A stretch of DNA of 38,345 nucleotides from Rhodospirillaceae bacterium (GTDB lineage Bacteria; Pseudomonadota; Alphaproteobacteria; Thalassobaculales; Thalassobaculaceae), in contig PAQA01000033.1 of NCBI GenBank assembly GCA_002709155.1, forward strand, positions 3,715 through 42,059, read 5' to 3'. The position numbers were made by a program, and so were the translations under genes. The notes beneath the pieces were generated by a model. That model ran no database searches. It saw nothing but the letters and a program-made list of their open reading frames with translations, and was not told the origin of the DNA. This document shows, one piece after another, positions 26,501-36,007 of this stretch (positions are counted from its first letter, which is position 1; every line of letters begins with the position of its first letter).

Positions 26501-26817
26501 CCATCCTTAGCAAGAGTTAAGGCTGTATTGAGAGCAGTCTGACCACCCATAGTTGGAAGTAAAGCATCGGGCTTTTCTTTTTCAATGATCCGAGCAACCG
26601 TATCGCTTGTTATTGGTTCGACATAAGTTGCATCAGCAAGGCCCGGATCTGTCATAATTGTCGCTGGGTTGGAATTCACCAATATGATTCGGTAGCCTTC
26701 CTCTTTCAGTGCCTTGCAGGCTTGGGTTCCGGAATAGTCAAATTCACATGCTTGACCTATTACGATTGGCCCCGCTCCTATAATCAAAATACTAGATATA
26801 TCGGTGCGCTTAGGCAT
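23572..26817 (-). CDS. carB: Carbamoyl-phosphate synthase large subunit
   Basis: 1081 aa, full length. It makes carbamoyl phosphate from bicarbonate, ATP and ammonia supplied by CarA, feeding arginine and pyrimidine synthesis. Two homologous ATP-grasp halves are visible: the first begins near [21 protein letters not shown] and the second near [20 protein letters not shown]. Repeated signatures include [10 protein letters not shown] / [12 protein letters not shown] and [18 protein letters not shown] / [18 protein letters not shown]. An oligomerisation region lies between them. The C-terminal MGS-like allosteric domain (about 935-1081) starts near [14 protein letters not shown]. It overlaps the carA 3' end by 8 bases. 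Confidence 0.98.
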   Translation of the reverse strand: MPKRTDISSILIIGAGPIVIGQACEFDYSGTQACKALKEEGYRIILVNSNPATIMTDPGLADATYVEPITSDTVARIIEKEKPDALLPTMGGQTALNTALTLAKDGTLERLNVELIGANLEAIEKAEDRLLFRDAMDKIGLESPRSRLVEKEEDGRRALAEVGLPAILRPSFTLAGTGGGIAYNLDEFDEILRTGLRLSPVSTVLIEESVLGWKEFEMEVVRDCADNCIIICSIENVDPMGIHTGDSITVAPALTLTDKEYQRMRNASIEVLREIGVDTGGSNVQFAVNPENGRLVVIEMNPRVSRSSALASKATGFPIAKIAAKLAVGFTLDELDNDVTGATPASFEPTIDYVVTKIPRFTFEKFAGAEATLSTSMKSVGEAMAIGRNFSESLQKAINSMETGLSGLDDIELLGTNIAGAVDKSAIIAALSEPVPDRLLRVAQAFRSGLSIDDIYNACSIDKWFLRHIESIVKKESALKINGLPNDRPSLFKLKQDGFSDARIAKLLNIKESEVTKRREQLTIHPVFKRIDTCAAEFEAKTPYMYSTYEGDGHNLTECESEPTNSEKIIILGGGPNRIGQGIEFDYCCVHAAYSLTEAGYETIMVNCNPETVSTDYDTSDRLYFEPLTAENVIELIRTEQKKGSVKGVIVQLGGQTPLKLCHALEAANIPILGTPTNSIDLAEDRERFKALLDELKLKQPANEIVSTLDEAEDAANKIGFPIVIRPSYVLGGRAMEIVHDTISLKRYMQNAITASGENPILIDRFLSSAIEIDVDCLADGTTTYIAGVMEHIEEAGIHSGDSACSLPPQSLPEPIIDKIKEQTRQLAKGLKVCGLMNIQFAVKDSEVFLLEVNPRASRTVPFVAKATGVPIAKIAALVMAGEPLASFNLKETRPTHVAVKEAVFPFARFPGVDSILGPEMKSTGEVMGIDINFSSAFAKSQIAAGTLLPQAGSVFISVRDDHKDSILEPARILHEKGFLLLATSGTAEALKNANLPVKRIKKVLEGRPHVVDNMISGHIDLVINTTDGAQAIQDSFSLRRSALTHGIPYYTTVEGAKAAVQAITAIREGPLEVVSLQSYL

Positions 26818-28030
26818 GGTTAGATATCATGCCCTCCTGGACTAAAGTTATAAATTTTGTGAAAAGATAATCACTTTCAGTTGGTCCCGGTGATGCCTCC
26901 GGATGATATTGTACAGAGAAAATTGCCTTGTCTTTATATTTTAGACCTTCAATTGAATTATCGAATAATGATCTATGGGTAATTTCCACATTTTCAGGCA
27001 AACTTTTTTCTGAAAGTACGAACCCATGATTCTGACTTGTAATCTCAATTTTTCCCGTCAATAAGTCTTTTACTGGATGGTTAGCTCCACGGTGTCCAAC
27101 TTTCATTTTTTCGGTTCTTGCCCCCAATGCTAAGCCAAGGAGCTGGTGTCCAAGGCAAATACCGAATATTGGTGTGTTACTATCTATCAAGGTCTTTATT
27201 ATTGGGACAGCATACCCCCCTGTTGCGGCGGGATCTCCCGGACCATTTGATAAAAAAATACCATCCGGGTCTAGAGCCAATATAGTTTTGGCTGGAGTTG
27301 TTGCCGGCACAACAGTTACCCTACAACCAATTTTCACTAAATTTCGTAGTATGTTTTTTTTCACACCATAGTCTATCGCAACAATATGAAAGGTTGTAGG
27401 GGAAACTGTTTGAAAGGCTTCGGAGCTATCATCATTTCCAAATTTCCATGTCCCTTCAGCCCAAGAATAAATATCATTACAGGTGACAGCGCTTGCCAGA
27501 TCTTTTCCTTCCAAGCCCTCGTAATTTTTTGCCTGTTCAACTAATTTCGCAATATTGAAAACCTTATTTTTAGAGTGGCATATCACGCCATTTAGAGCCC
27601 CAAAAGTACGTATCTTTTTTGTTAGCTCTCTTGTGTCTATTCCATAAATACCTATCAATCCAAGCGCATTTAACCATTCTCTGAAATGACTAGATGCCCT
27701 GTAGTTTGATGGATCAGTTACATCTGCCCTAACAACAATACCCTTTGCAAATGATCGCGAATGCTCCAGGTCATTATCATTGACGCCGATATTCCCTATA
27801 TGAGGAAACGTAAAGGTGATAATTTGATCAGCGTAAGACGGATCTGTAATAATCTCTTGATAACCAGTCATCGATGTATTGAAACATATTTCGCCGGAGG
27901 TACAACCTTCTGCCCCAAGCCCGTCACCCCAATACACTGATCCATCGGCAAGCACTAAGGCACCTGTCGCGGAATGAGGTTGCTCATTCACATTCAGCAA
28001 GTGAGCTTCGGTCGCGGTAGCGATCGCCAT
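26810..28030 (-). CDS. carA: Carbamoyl-phosphate synthase small subunit
   Basis: Glutamine-hydrolysing subunit, 406 aa from the ATG at 28030. The N-terminal CPSase_sm_chain domain begins near [20 protein letters not shown] and includes [25 protein letters not shown]. The class I glutamine amidotransferase domain has the nucleophile in [14 protein letters not shown] and the His-Glu pair in [10 protein letters not shown]. The track start is a TTG at 28051. I prefer the ATG because AAGGA lies ahead of it and the predicted promoter would leave only about 6 bases before the TTG. It heads carA-carB-greA and is divergent from yqeY. Confidence 0.97.
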   Translation of the reverse strand: MAIATATEAHLLNVNEQPHSATGALVLADGSVYWGDGLGAEGCTSGEICFNTSMTGYQEIITDPSYADQIITFTFPHIGNIGVNDNDLEHSRSFAKGIVVRADVTDPSNYRASSHFREWLNALGLIGIYGIDTRELTKKIRTFGALNGVICHSKNKVFNIAKLVEQAKNYEGLEGKDLASAVTCNDIYSWAEGTWKFGNDDSSEAFQTVSPTTFHIVAIDYGVKKNILRNLVKIGCRVTVVPATTPAKTILALDPDGIFLSNGPGDPAATGGYAVPIIKTLIDSNTPIFGICLGHQLLGLALGARTEKMKVGHRGANHPVKDLLTGKIEITSQNHGFVLSEKSLPENVEITHRSLFDNSIEGLKYKDKAIFSVQYHPEASPGPTESDYLFTKFITLVQEGMISNHA

Positions 28031-28063
28031 TAGCAATTTTTCCTTGGACAAAATTCGCGATTT

Positions 28064-28092
28064 TGGATACGCGATGTAATCATTTTGGTCAA
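28064..28092 (-). promoter_or_regulatory. Sigma70-type promoter for carA
   Basis: TTGACC (-35, 5 of 6 consensus) at 28092-28087 and TATCCA (-10, weak) at 28069-28064 are separated by exactly 17 bases. Transcription would begin near 28057, about 27 bases before the chosen ATG at 28030. No pyrimidine attenuator-like hairpin is evident in this short leader. Confidence 0.45.
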
Positions 28093-28212
28093 CCTTTATG
28101 TTGTCATTTCCGCTATATTTTTGACTTCCATTAACAAAAAGCTTGCGTTTTTCTGCGATTAACTGATTACTAGCGGTTACTTGTTAAAACGTTCGTTGAG
28201 AGAGGGGCAGTT

Positions 28213-28671
28213 GTGTTGCGCGACAATTTAAATGACGCTCTCAAAGTTGCTTTGAAAACTAAGGACAAGGCGTCTTTAGGAACGATTCGTTTGATCTTAG
28301 CCTCAATAAAGGATCACGATATATCGGTTCGGGTAGATGGTAATTCGGAGGGCGTCTCTGACGCTCAGATATTATCATTGCTCCAAACGATGGTGAAGCA
28401 AAGAAACGAATCAATAAGATTGTATGAAGATGGCGGTCGGCATGATCTTGCTGATCAAGAAAAAAATGAAATAACAGTAATCCAAAGGTTTATGCCTAAA
28501 CAACTGGGCGATGAGGAAGTCGTATCAGCCATAAAAGATGCTATTCAAAAAATTGACGCGAAAAGTCTTAAAGATATGGGGAAGGCGATGGGTTATTTGA
28601 AGGAGCGATATCCCGGCCAGATAGATTTTTCAAAAGCTAGTATTGTCGTGCGGAATATTTTAGAAAATTGA
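28213..28671 (+). CDS. GatB/YqeY domain-containing protein
   Basis: 152-aa stand-alone YqeY-type protein, beginning LRDNLNDALKVALKTKDKASLGTIRLILASIKDHDI. It contains the segments QMVKQRNESIRLYEDGGRHDLADQEKNEI and the C-terminal KAMGYLKERYPGQIDFSKASIVVRNIL. It resembles the tRNA-binding tail domain of the amidotransferase subunit GatB, and a role in tRNA handling has been supposed but not shown. It starts with GTG at 28213 (or TTG at 28216); GAGGGG lies 5-8 bases upstream. It is divergent from carA, which is the usual neighbour in alphaproteobacteria. The dnaG-rpoD genes that often follow it are absent here. Confidence 0.9.
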   Translation: MLRDNLNDALKVALKTKDKASLGTIRLILASIKDHDISVRVDGNSEGVSDAQILSLLQTMVKQRNESIRLYEDGGRHDLADQEKNEITVIQRFMPKQLGDEEVVSAIKDAIQKIDAKSLKDMGKAMGYLKERYPGQIDFSKASIVVRNILEN

Positions 28672-28691
28672 TAAAAATATTAAAAAATGGC

Positions 28692-30059
28692 TTAGATAAT
28701 TTCAAAATAACGGTTCAGTTGCCAGTCTGTTACTTGTCTTCGATATTCCGCAATCTCCCACTCTCGTGTCGCTGAATAATGGTCTACAAAATCGCTTCCT
28801 AAGTAGAAACGTGCGGGGCTCGATTTCTTTAAAGTTGTGACAGAATCCTGAAGTGTTTGAGGTAGATCCTCGAGGCCGTTAGTTTCATTCTGATAACTAT
28901 TCCCATGCAAAGGTGGGCCCGGTTCAACGTTATTCTCAATTCCCCATAGACCAGAGGCTAATGCGGCTGCCATGCTTAGATATGGATTGCTGTCTGCTGA
29001 TCCAAGCCTGTATTCCACTCGTTGGCTGCTCGGTGACCCTGAAATGACCCGTAGAGAGCATGTTCTGTTATCAATGCCCCAGCTATTGTTTGTTGGAGCC
29101 CATAAACCAGGCACAAGTCGTGTGTATGAATTAATTGTAGGAGCGACTAAAGCCATAAAATCCGGTAATAGCCTCTGTTGCCCGCCAATAAACCATCTCA
29201 TGGTGTCACTGATGCCATTCTGTTTCTGGGAGTCATGAAACATAGATTCCCCTTTGCTGTCAGTAAGTGAAATATGAATATGCCCCGATTGCCCTGGATG
29301 GTCCATTGACCATTTAGCCATGAATGTCGCCATGAGATTATTTTTTTGCGCTAAGACCTTTGTAAAGGTTTTGAATAAAACGGCTTTATCTGCGGCAGCT
29401 AAGATTTCATCTACTTTTAGCGCTGCCTCTATAACTCCCGGACCAGTTTCTGTGTGGTATCCTTCAATTGGAAACCCCATATTCTCGCTCATTTCCAACA
29501 AGTCATTATGAAAGTCAGAATTCACTGTGTTTCTTATCACAGAGTAACCAAAATTCCCGGGCGTATATGGGGTTAAATTATGGAATTTTTTTTCCCGAAC
29601 AGTTTCTGGGGTTTCGTCAAACAAAAAAAATTCATACTCCGCGGCTGCTAGAGCGAAGCAACCCATGGATTTAGCTTTTGAAATTACTTTTTTAAGAATA
29701 TTTCTGGGGCAGATAGTTTGGGCTGCACCAATAAATTCGGCAAGAAAAAAAAGTGTCCCATTTTCCCACAGTATCGAACGACATGTTTGCGGGATTGGTT
29801 TTACTAGCGCGTCTGGAAATCCTGTGTGCCAGCCAGTATGTCCACTATTGTTATAAAGTTGATCATTACAATCCCACCCCAAAATGACATCGCAAAAACC
29901 AAATCCATTTTCCATCGCATCGGTAAGTTTTTCTTTTGAGATATATTTTCCGCGAAGGATACCATCGATGTCTGTGACCGCAACTTTTGCATGAGACAGG
30001 TTTTGTTCACTGATTAGTTTTTTTGCTTCTGCTAATGTTTTGACATTTGGTTGTTGCAT
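28692..30059 (-). CDS. Glutamine synthetase family protein (GS-like gamma-glutamyl ligase)
   Basis: 455-aa member of the glutamine synthetase superfamily. The beta-grasp N-terminus contains VAVTDIDGILRGKYI. The catalytic barrel has EYEFFLFDET, TETGPGVIEAAL, the ATP/ammonium-site region GQSGHIHISL, LVPGLWAPTNNSWGIDNRTCSLRV and RVEYRLGSADSNPYLSMAAAL. The DxxGxxRGK N-terminus and the GFCDVILGWDCNDQLY insert are closer to PuuA-like gamma-glutamyl-polyamine or amino-acid ligases and to an uncharacterised alphaproteobacterial subgroup than to housekeeping GlnA. Substrate unknown. It is divergent from the PNPOx-like gene and convergent with yqeY, 20 bases away. Confidence 0.87.
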   Translation of the reverse strand: MQQPNVKTLAEAKKLISEQNLSHAKVAVTDIDGILRGKYISKEKLTDAMENGFGFCDVILGWDCNDQLYNNSGHTGWHTGFPDALVKPIPQTCRSILWENGTLFFLAEFIGAAQTICPRNILKKVISKAKSMGCFALAAAEYEFFLFDETPETVREKKFHNLTPYTPGNFGYSVIRNTVNSDFHNDLLEMSENMGFPIEGYHTETGPGVIEAALKVDEILAAADKAVLFKTFTKVLAQKNNLMATFMAKWSMDHPGQSGHIHISLTDSKGESMFHDSQKQNGISDTMRWFIGGQQRLLPDFMALVAPTINSYTRLVPGLWAPTNNSWGIDNRTCSLRVISGSPSSQRVEYRLGSADSNPYLSMAAALASGLWGIENNVEPGPPLHGNSYQNETNGLEDLPQTLQDSVTTLKKSSPARFYLGSDFVDHYSATREWEIAEYRRQVTDWQLNRYFEII

Positions 30060-30167
30060 TACCGAGCTTCTTTATTACATTCCTCGAATAGACTAATAAC
30101 AATATATGTTGTTTCTTTATCACTTAAAACTAATATATTCGCCCTATAAGTCGACGGATTTGGAAAA

Positions 30168-30623
30168 ATGCTACAGCCTCAACTAAGTGGACCATGGTCA
30201 ATATCTCAAATTGAATCCTATCTTAATGCGAAGGCTGTGCCTCTTAAACTCTCAGTCATATCTTCTGGTGGATGGCCAATTATTGTGTCTTTGTGGTTTG
30301 TTTTTGATGAAAATAGAATAATCTGCGCCAGTCGTAAGAATTCAAAAATAATCACATTTTTAAAAAGTAACCCGAGATGTGCTTTTGAAGTATCTGGCGA
30401 GTCTCCACCTTATTCTGGTGTTCGCGGGCAGGGAATTGCTAAACTTACAGAAAAGGATCGTGATGGAATCCTTGAAAGGTTGCATGACCGTTTTTTGGGA
30501 AAGCAAGATACTCCATTTAAGCAATGGTTGTTAAGAAATTCTGAAAATGAAACTATCATATCTATAGAGCCCAAACGACTAATGACTTGGGATTATAGTG
30601 CGCGGATGACGAAGAGTGGTTAA
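30168..30623 (+). CDS. Pyridoxamine 5'-phosphate oxidase-related flavin split-barrel protein
   Basis: 151-aa protein with the split-barrel fold pattern of the PNPOx-like/Rv1155-like family: GWPIIVSLWFVFDENRIICASRKNSKIITFLKSNPRCAFEVSGESPPYSGVRGQGIAKL. The W-to-RKxxKxxxLxxNPRxA series is the usual flavin-facing part of the family. Members bind FMN or F420 and many have no known reaction. It is much shorter than biosynthetic PdxH and lacks its C-terminal dimerisation region, so vitamin B6 synthesis is unlikely. It is divergent from the GS-like gene, 108 bases away, and converges with clpB. Confidence 0.78.
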   Translation: MLQPQLSGPWSISQIESYLNAKAVPLKLSVISSGGWPIIVSLWFVFDENRIICASRKNSKIITFLKSNPRCAFEVSGESPPYSGVRGQGIAKLTEKDRDGILERLHDRFLGKQDTPFKQWLLRNSENETIISIEPKRLMTWDYSARMTKSG

Positions 30624-30642
30624 CTGAACCCCATGTATCGTA

Positions 30643-32787
30643 TTATGTGACCGGAAAAATCGACAAACGATCATCATTCGCAGATATTGAAATTGTATCC
30701 CCTTCTGAGATATGTCCTTCTAAAATATATTTAGCTATGGGGTTTTGGAGATGATTTTGGATTACTCTTTTTAATGGACGCGCTCCATACTTAGGATCAT
30801 AAGCAGCCCTCGCTAGCCAAGTTTTGACAGAAGCATCCAGAGAAATATCAATATCCTTAGTTTTTAATCGCGCTCGGAGCTGGTCAACTTGAAGGTCTGC
30901 GATTTGTTCCATATCGGATATTGATAATTTTGAAAAAAGAATAATGTCATCTAATCTATTCAGAAATTCTGGACGCATCAATTGTCGCACCTCTTCCATA
31001 ACACGCTCTCGAATAGAGTCGAACTCTTCGCTTTTGGAGGATAAGAAATGATTTGCTCCAATATTTGAAGTCATGATTATTATCGTGTTTCGGAAATTTA
31101 CCGTTCTGCCTTGCCCGTCGGTAAGCCGTCCATCATCTAATACCTGCAACAGTATGTTTAAAACCTCAGAGTGCGCCTTTTCAATTTCATCAAAAAGTAG
31201 AACTTGGTACGGTCTCCTGCGGACAGCCTCAGTTAGCATTCCACCTTCCTCATATCCGACATATCCCGGTGGAGCGCCAATCATACGTGCAACAGAGTGC
31301 GATTCCATGAATTCAGACATATCAAATCGGGTGATAGATTCTCTATTGTCAAATAAAAATGTTGCTAGAACTTTACTCAATTCTGTTTTCCCAACACCAG
31401 TTGGTCCTAAAAACAAAAAAGAACCGATTGGTTGTGATGGGTCTTGTAACCCAGTGCGAGCTCTTTGGACAGCATTCACTACTTCTTGGATAGCATATGA
31501 TTGTCCTATTACTTGATTGCTGATGAAGCTTTCCATCGTTAATAGTTTTTCTTGTTCTGTAGAAACCATCTTAGTCAATGGAATGCCGGTCCAACGCGAT
31601 ATTATTGAAGCTATGTCGTCTGAGGTTACTTCTTCCTTAACTAATGTTTTTGATGATTTGCTCTTCATGGAATGTAGCTTATTTTCTAGGTTGGGTATCT
31701 CACTATAAAGTAATCTTCCCGCGACCTCATATTCACTAGATCTCTGGGCTTCAAGCAATTCTTGTCTAGTTTTTTCGAGAGTTTCCTGAAGGCTCTGAAT
31801 TTGGCTTAAAATAGCTTTTTCATCATTCCAATGCTTGGTTAGCGTTTCAGAGCGTTCTTGTAATATTGATAATTCAACCTCTAACTGATGTAAACGATCT
31901 TCGTTGCTGTTCTCTTGTTCTTTCTTCACAGCCTCTTGTTCTATTTTCAATGCTATAATTTTTCTATCCAGGGCATCAATTTCCTCAGGCTTTGAGTCTA
32001 TTTCTATCCGCCGGCTCGAAGCAGCCTCATCTATAAGATCAATTGCTTTATCTGGAAGGAATCGCTCACTTATGTAGCGATCAGATAATTTTACGGCAGA
32101 AACAATTGCTTTATCCATGACCTGGACCCCATGATGCAATTCATACTTTTCTTTTAGGCCACGGAGTATATTGATCGTTTCGGATATACTTGGTTCTTTA
32201 ACAAATATAGGTTGGAATCGGCGAGCCAATGCTGCGTCTTTCTCGATATATTTCCGGTATTCATCAAGTGTAGTAGCTCCTACACAATGGAGTACTCCTC
32301 GTGCCAAAGCAGGTTTTAACATATTAGATGCATCCAACGATCCTTCTGCAGCCCCAGTACCTACCAACGTGTGCAATTCATCTATAAAAAGTATTATTTC
32401 TCCTGATGCTCTAGTGATTTCGTTAAGTAGTGATGTGAGTCGTTCCTCGAACTCTCCTCTAAATTTCGCTCCTGCAACTATGGAACCTAGATCTAAACTG
32501 AGTAATTTTTTATTTTTAAGTGTTTCAGGGACATCACCATCGATAATACGCAACGCTAATCCCTCTGCTATTGCTGTTTTACCTACTCCTGGATCACCAA
32601 TAAGGACAGGATTATTTTTTGTCCTTCTTGCTATTACCTGTATCGTACGCCGGATTTCGTCATCTCTACCTATTACAGGATCTAAGCTACCATTTTTAGC
32701 CATTTCAGTAAGGTCGCGAGTATACTTTTCCAAGGCTTTATAAGCGTGACTAGATTGATTTTGTTTGTTTCGTTTATCGTTTGCCAT
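30643..32787 (-). CDS. clpB: ClpB-type AAA+ disaggregase lacking the N-terminal domain
   Basis: 714 aa against about 860 for full ClpB. It begins [33 protein letters not shown], the point where E. coli ClpB leaves its N domain. AAA1 has Walker A GDPGVGKT (64-71) and Walker [10 protein letters not shown] long coiled-coil M domain (about 265-385, [22 protein letters not shown]...) identifies ClpB and excludes ClpA. AAA2 has GPTGVGKT and [10 protein letters not shown]. The C-terminus reads [20 protein letters not shown]. No ClpP-binding IG(F/L) loop is seen. It would resolubilise protein aggregates with DnaK. AAGG lies 10 bases before the ATG. The 371 bases upstream hold no N-domain coding remnant in any minus frame. 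A heat-shock-like promoter is at 33008-33035. Confidence 0.93.
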   Translation of the reverse strand: MANDKRNKQNQSSHAYKALEKYTRDLTEMAKNGSLDPVIGRDDEIRRTIQVIARRTKNNPVLIGDPGVGKTAIAEGLALRIIDGDVPETLKNKKLLSLDLGSIVAGAKFRGEFEERLTSLLNEITRASGEIILFIDELHTLVGTGAAEGSLDASNMLKPALARGVLHCVGATTLDEYRKYIEKDAALARRFQPIFVKEPSISETINILRGLKEKYELHHGVQVMDKAIVSAVKLSDRYISERFLPDKAIDLIDEAASSRRIEIDSKPEEIDALDRKIIALKIEQEAVKKEQENSNEDRLHQLEVELSILQERSETLTKHWNDEKAILSQIQSLQETLEKTRQELLEAQRSSEYEVAGRLLYSEIPNLENKLHSMKSKSSKTLVKEEVTSDDIASIISRWTGIPLTKMVSTEQEKLLTMESFISNQVIGQSYAIQEVVNAVQRARTGLQDPSQPIGSFLFLGPTGVGKTELSKVLATFLFDNRESITRFDMSEFMESHSVARMIGAPPGYVGYEEGGMLTEAVRRRPYQVLLFDEIEKAHSEVLNILLQVLDDGRLTDGQGRTVNFRNTIIIMTSNIGANHFLSSKSEEFDSIRERVMEEVRQLMRPEFLNRLDDIILFSKLSISDMEQIADLQVDQLRARLKTKDIDISLDASVKTWLARAAYDPKYGARPLKRVIQNHLQNPIAKYILEGHISEGDTISISANDDRLSIFPVT

Positions 32788-33158
32788 ACTAGTTTAACCT
32801 TGGTTCTAAAGACTATTAAAGTAATAAAGCTCCTCGTATATCTTCGAAGGGGCGCCCATTTTTTAATCAAATTTTCTAATAGCTGCGAATACTTTTCAGG
32901 CTCAGATAGGGTTATTTAGGAGCTAAAAAAGAAGGTGACATGCTATTCCCCTTGGCCTTTTTGATTAGGCGCTTGTGTACCGCGATCCTTTTACAGTTAC
33001 CAATGTGATATGGGGATTAATGGATTTTCTACAAGTATAGATAAATCATTCTACGGTCGTTACCAAATCAATAACCTTTTCTCAGCTAGCTTAGTCAATC
33101 TTTATTGCGGAAAAGGACAGTTTCTAATAGCTATATAGCTTAATGATGTTCGCTATTT
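32788..33158. other. 371-base intergenic region upstream of clpB
   Basis: Stops in every minus frame exclude an N-terminal ClpB extension. The region holds the sigma32-like promoter (33008-33035), a 12-base palindrome AGCTATATAGCT (33129-33140) just past the DUF4167 gene, and a 9-codon minus-strand ORF (MSPSFLAPK, ATG at 32941-32939) behind AAGGGG. Otherwise I see nothing in it. The leader of the proposed clpB message would be about 210 nt. Confidence 0.5.
33008..33035 (-). promoter_or_regulatory. Heat-shock (sigma32/RpoH)-like promoter upstream of clpB
   Basis: CTTGTAG (consensus CTTGAAA, 5 of 7) at 33035-33029 and CCCCATAT (consensus CCCCATNT, full match) at 33015-33008 are separated by 13 bases, within the sigma32 spacing range. 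It points at clpB, a classical RpoH regulon gene. The predicted start near 33001 leaves a long leader. Confidence 0.55.
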
Positions 33159-33827
33159 TTAATCGGAACTAAAGGAAGTTTGATCTTTGGTCTCAGCTGA
33201 TTCTTCTCTATCGCCAGCGGCATTATTTTTTATTCGCCGACGAGATCTGGAATATCGTTGATTCCTTGAGCGTTCATCATTGGTTTCTTCATCCAACCTG
33301 CTGTCGGGTTCGATGTTTGTGTCGACCCTTTGGTCGCTTCGTAATGCGATTGTCGGCTTATCGCCGACGTTTGCACCCTCGATATTTATTTCACGTTCAT
33401 CAATTGTTTCAACCCCATCAGCTGATACCTCTCTATTGTGTTCCTGTTGTTTTTCAGACTCTGTTGGTTCTGCCATCATAGAGGATGTGTTTGTTTGCGC
33501 GGCGTTTTGCCCATTGCCTGAATGGTTACTCCCATTATTTTGATTTTTATTCTTATTTGTCTCTGAATTATTATCATCTGTAAAAGCGCTTAATATTCGG
33601 TAATAATGTTCTGCGTGTTGAAAATAGCTTTCAGCTAGCACAACCTCCCCATTTGTTGATGCCTCACGAGCTAAATTCATATATTTTTCATGAACTTGAT
33701 GCGCATTGCCACGTATTCTTATATCGGGACCATTGCTATCAAAAGTATGATTACGACCAGGAGGACCTGAGGAACGGCGGTTTCCACCTCTACCTCGGCC
33801 ACGTTTAGAATGGGAGCCTTGTCTCAT
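33159..33827 (-). CDS. DUF4167 domain-containing protein
   Basis: 222-aa basic, low-complexity protein. The N-terminus MRQGSHSKRGRGRGGNRRSSG is Arg/Gly-rich. The DUF4167 core follows (about 33-85: NGPDIRIRGNAHQVHEKYMNLAREASTNGEVVLAESYFQHAEHYYRIL). The rest is a polar Asn/Gln/Glu-rich tail ending in RNQRYSRSRRRIKNN. The family is largely alphaproteobacterial and commonly sits between prmC and clpB, exactly as here. The RG-rich N-terminus suggests nucleic-acid binding; no function is established. A weak terminator separates it from prmC. Confidence 0.92.
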   Translation of the reverse strand: MRQGSHSKRGRGRGGNRRSSGPPGRNHTFDSNGPDIRIRGNAHQVHEKYMNLAREASTNGEVVLAESYFQHAEHYYRILSAFTDDNNSETNKNKNQNNGSNHSGNGQNAAQTNTSSMMAEPTESEKQQEHNREVSADGVETIDEREINIEGANVGDKPTIALRSDQRVDTNIEPDSRLDEETNDERSRNQRYSRSRRRIKNNAAGDREESAETKDQTSFSSD

Positions 33828-33946
33828 TATTTACCATTTCTGTGGTGTTGGTTGACGAAGTTTGTCTCTCCGCCTTTTCAAATGCAAACACATAAAAAAT
33901 GCACCTTTGCTTTGGGTGAACTATCTTTTATACCTGATTTATAGCC

Positions 33947-33969
33947 AAAAAAGGATCTTCCCAGAAGAT
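33947..33969 (-). terminator. Intrinsic terminator after prmC
   Basis: On the minus strand ATCTTC-TGG-GAAGAT (6-bp stem) is followed by CC and six T. It lies 70 bases past the prmC stop and would end the ispG-hemA-prfA-prmC transcript. The stem is short and A/T-rich. Confidence 0.4.
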
Positions 33970-34038
33970 GCTTTCCTCAATGCTACCTGTATACTAGTAG
34001 GGTTCTTCACCCAATCCAAGTATAAATTGATAATTACT

Positions 34039-34920
34039 TTAATATTGATGGCGATGAGCCAAAACTAGGCACCGATCGCGGTTTCCAAGGTCTTGATTTA
34101 TATGAAGGCACTTGAGTCCACTGTACTCCATTATATCAGAGACGCTTTTCCTTTGATTATAGCCTATTTCCAGAAAAACGAGGCCTCCTTTTTTTAGAAC
34201 TTCCACAAATTGGGGAGCTAGTTTTCTATAACAGGATAAACCATCCTGACCACCATTTAATGCTATATGTGGATCAAAATTTTTGACTTCTGGGTCAAGG
34301 GTTGGAATGGTGTTAGACTGAATGTAAGGCGGGTTAGCTATAATTATATCGAATTTACCGGTTACTTCCCCGCCCCAGTCACTTTCTATAAAGACCGCTC
34401 TTTGGCTAAGCCCGTTTAAAGCGGCATTCTCTTGGGCTAATTGTATACATTTTTTGGAAATATCGACACCGACACCACTTGAATTGGGGAATTCGTTTAA
34501 AGCCGATAAAAGCAAGCATCCTGTCCCAGTTCCAAAATCAATAAATTTTAAATTGGCGGCTTTATCTGGAAAGGTCTTAAGGATAGACTCGATTAATATT
34601 TCACTGTCAGGCCTTGGATCAAGAGACGATAGATTTATTCTCAATGTGAGATTCCAAAAACCACGGGTTCCTATAATCCTGGATACAGGTTCTCTTTTGC
34701 AACGACGCTCTATAAGTTTTGTATAATTATATGCTTGGCTTTTCGTTAAAGTTTCATCTTCTGATCCGTAAAAACGCTCCCGAGGGATGCCGAGAGCAAA
34801 ACCAAGAAGAAGTCTGGCATCTAGAATAGGGCTTTCTATTTGAGCTCCCAAAAGTTTTTCTTTGGCCCACTCTAAAATTACTTTAACCGAAGTTGTTTCT
34901 TTAGCTGGTTTTGGATACAT
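34039..34920 (-). CDS. prmC: Peptide chain release factor N5-glutamine methyltransferase
   Basis: 293-aa SAM-dependent enzyme that methylates the Gln of the GGQ motif in release factors, raising termination efficiency. An N-terminal helical domain (about 1-85) is followed by the Rossmann methyltransferase domain with motif I FIDFGTGTGCLLLSALNEF and the active-site signature IIANPPYIQSN (NPPY). RDPRPDSE-like SLDPRPDSEILIE contacts the substrate side. It starts 13 bases after prfA, whose product it modifies, as in the conserved prfA-prmC pairing. Confidence 0.96.
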   Translation of the reverse strand: MYPKPAKETTSVKVILEWAKEKLLGAQIESPILDARLLLGFALGIPRERFYGSEDETLTKSQAYNYTKLIERRCKREPVSRIIGTRGFWNLTLRINLSSLDPRPDSEILIESILKTFPDKAANLKFIDFGTGTGCLLLSALNEFPNSSGVGVDISKKCIQLAQENAALNGLSQRAVFIESDWGGEVTGKFDIIIANPPYIQSNTIPTLDPEVKNFDPHIALNGGQDGLSCYRKLAPQFVEVLKKGGLVFLEIGYNQRKSVSDIMEYSGLKCLHINQDLGNRDRCLVLAHRHQY

Positions 34921-34933
34921 TTATTTATTTGTC

Positions 34934-36007
34934 TCAGGTCGTTAGGGCTAAACGAGCTGCCTCATCTTCGGCTGTGAGTCCGTTAATTATTTCCTCTAGG
35001 CCTTCTCCAATGATTATCTTATCTATTTTATAGAGTGTCATATTAATGCGGTGATCGGTAACTCTGCCCTGTGGAAAATTATATGTTCGTATCCTTTCTG
35101 AGCGGTCACCACTTCCAATCTGACCTCTCCGATCGGCTGCCCGCTCTTCGTGGATCCTATTGCGTTCAAGATCAAAAATCCTAGCCCGCAATATTTTCAT
35201 CCCCTTTGCCTTATTTTTATGCTGCGATTTCTCATCTTGCTGAGATACTACTATGCCTGTTGGAATATGGGTTATTCTGACTGCACTGTCGGTTGTGTTG
35301 ACCGACTGGCCACCTGGACCACTCGCGCGAAATATGTCTATTCTAAGGTCTTTATCATCAATATTTATATCGACATCCTCTGCCTCGGGAAGGACGGCTA
35401 CCGTAGCAGCAGACGTGTGTATGCGGCCGCCAGACTCTGTCGTCGGGATTCTTTGAACTCTATGAACACCAGATTCAAATTTTAATTTAGCGAAAACGGA
35501 CCGTCCAGTGATTGACGCTATTGCTTCCTTATAGCCACCTATAGCCGTTTCGGAAACCTCCAATATCTCAAATCTCCAACCCATAATGACAGAGTATTTC
35601 TGATACATCGAAAAAAGACTAGAGGCGAATAATGCCGCTTCATCTCCCCCTGTTCCGGCTCGTACCTCTAAAATCGCATTTTTTTCATCGGCTTCGTCCC
35701 TTGGCAAAAGTAGACGTTGCAACTCGTTTTTCAATATGGGTAATCTATTTGATAAATCGTGGATCTCGTTTTTTATTAATACCTCTAACTCATCATCGGT
35801 ATTGTCACTCAACATGTTTTTGGCGTCGTTGAGCTCGTTTTCCATTGATCGCAATTCCAAAACTTTCTCCGCAATGGGGGTTAGTTCAGATAATTCTTTG
35901 GATATTTTGGTGATTTCTTCCGCGTTTAGTGCTTTGGAGGATGAGAGCATGCGTTCAAGTTCGCGATGTCGGGACTCGACCCGCTCCAAATTGGCCTCAA
36001 AACTCAC
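34934..36007 (-). CDS. prfA: Peptide chain release factor 1
   Basis: 357-aa RF1 that reads UAA and UAG. The PxT anticodon-like tripeptide occurs in [27 protein letters not shown] (PTT; E. coli has PAT), and the hydrolysis motif GGQ occurs in [19 protein letters not shown]. The GGQ glutamine is the target of the adjacent prmC product. It begins with GTG at 36007 behind a strong AAGGAG. The start lies 11 bases inside the hemA 3' end, so translation is coupled. Confidence 0.97.
   Translation of the reverse strand: MSFEANLERVESRHRELERMLSSSKALNAEEITKISKELSELTPIAEKVLELRSMENELNDAKNMLSDNTDDELEVLIKNEIHDLSNRLPILKNELQRLLLPRDEADEKNAILEVRAGTGGDEAALFASSLFSMYQKYSVIMGWRFEILEVSETAIGGYKEAIASITGRSVFAKLKFESGVHRVQRIPTTESGGRIHTSAATVAVLPEAEDVDINIDDKDLRIDIFRASGPGGQSVNTTDSAVRITHIPTGIVVSQQDEKSQHKNKAKGMKILRARIFDLERNRIHEERAADRRGQIGSGDRSERIRTYNFPQGRVTDHRINMTLYKIDKIIIGEGLEEIINGLTAEDEAARLALTT

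Noticed and set aside
28031-28051. TTG start of carA at 28051
   Set aside because: It would leave about six leader bases after the predicted promoter, while the ATG at 28030 has AAGGA upstream and an N-terminus of usual length.
32682-32870. 62-aa minus-strand ORF overlapping the clpB start as a possible N-domain remnant
   Set aside because: It is in a different frame and its sequence has no similarity to the ClpB N-terminal domain.
32931-32958. Nine-codon ORF (MSPSFLAPK) behind AAGGGG in the clpB leader
   Set aside because: It is too short to judge and shows no attenuator-like pairing that I can see; one good ribosome binding site is weak evidence. Mentioned within the intergenic entry only.
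33862-34068. 68-aa plus-strand ORF between the DUF4167 gene and prmC
   Set aside because: It overlaps the prmC end, crosses the candidate prmC terminator and resembles no family I recognise.
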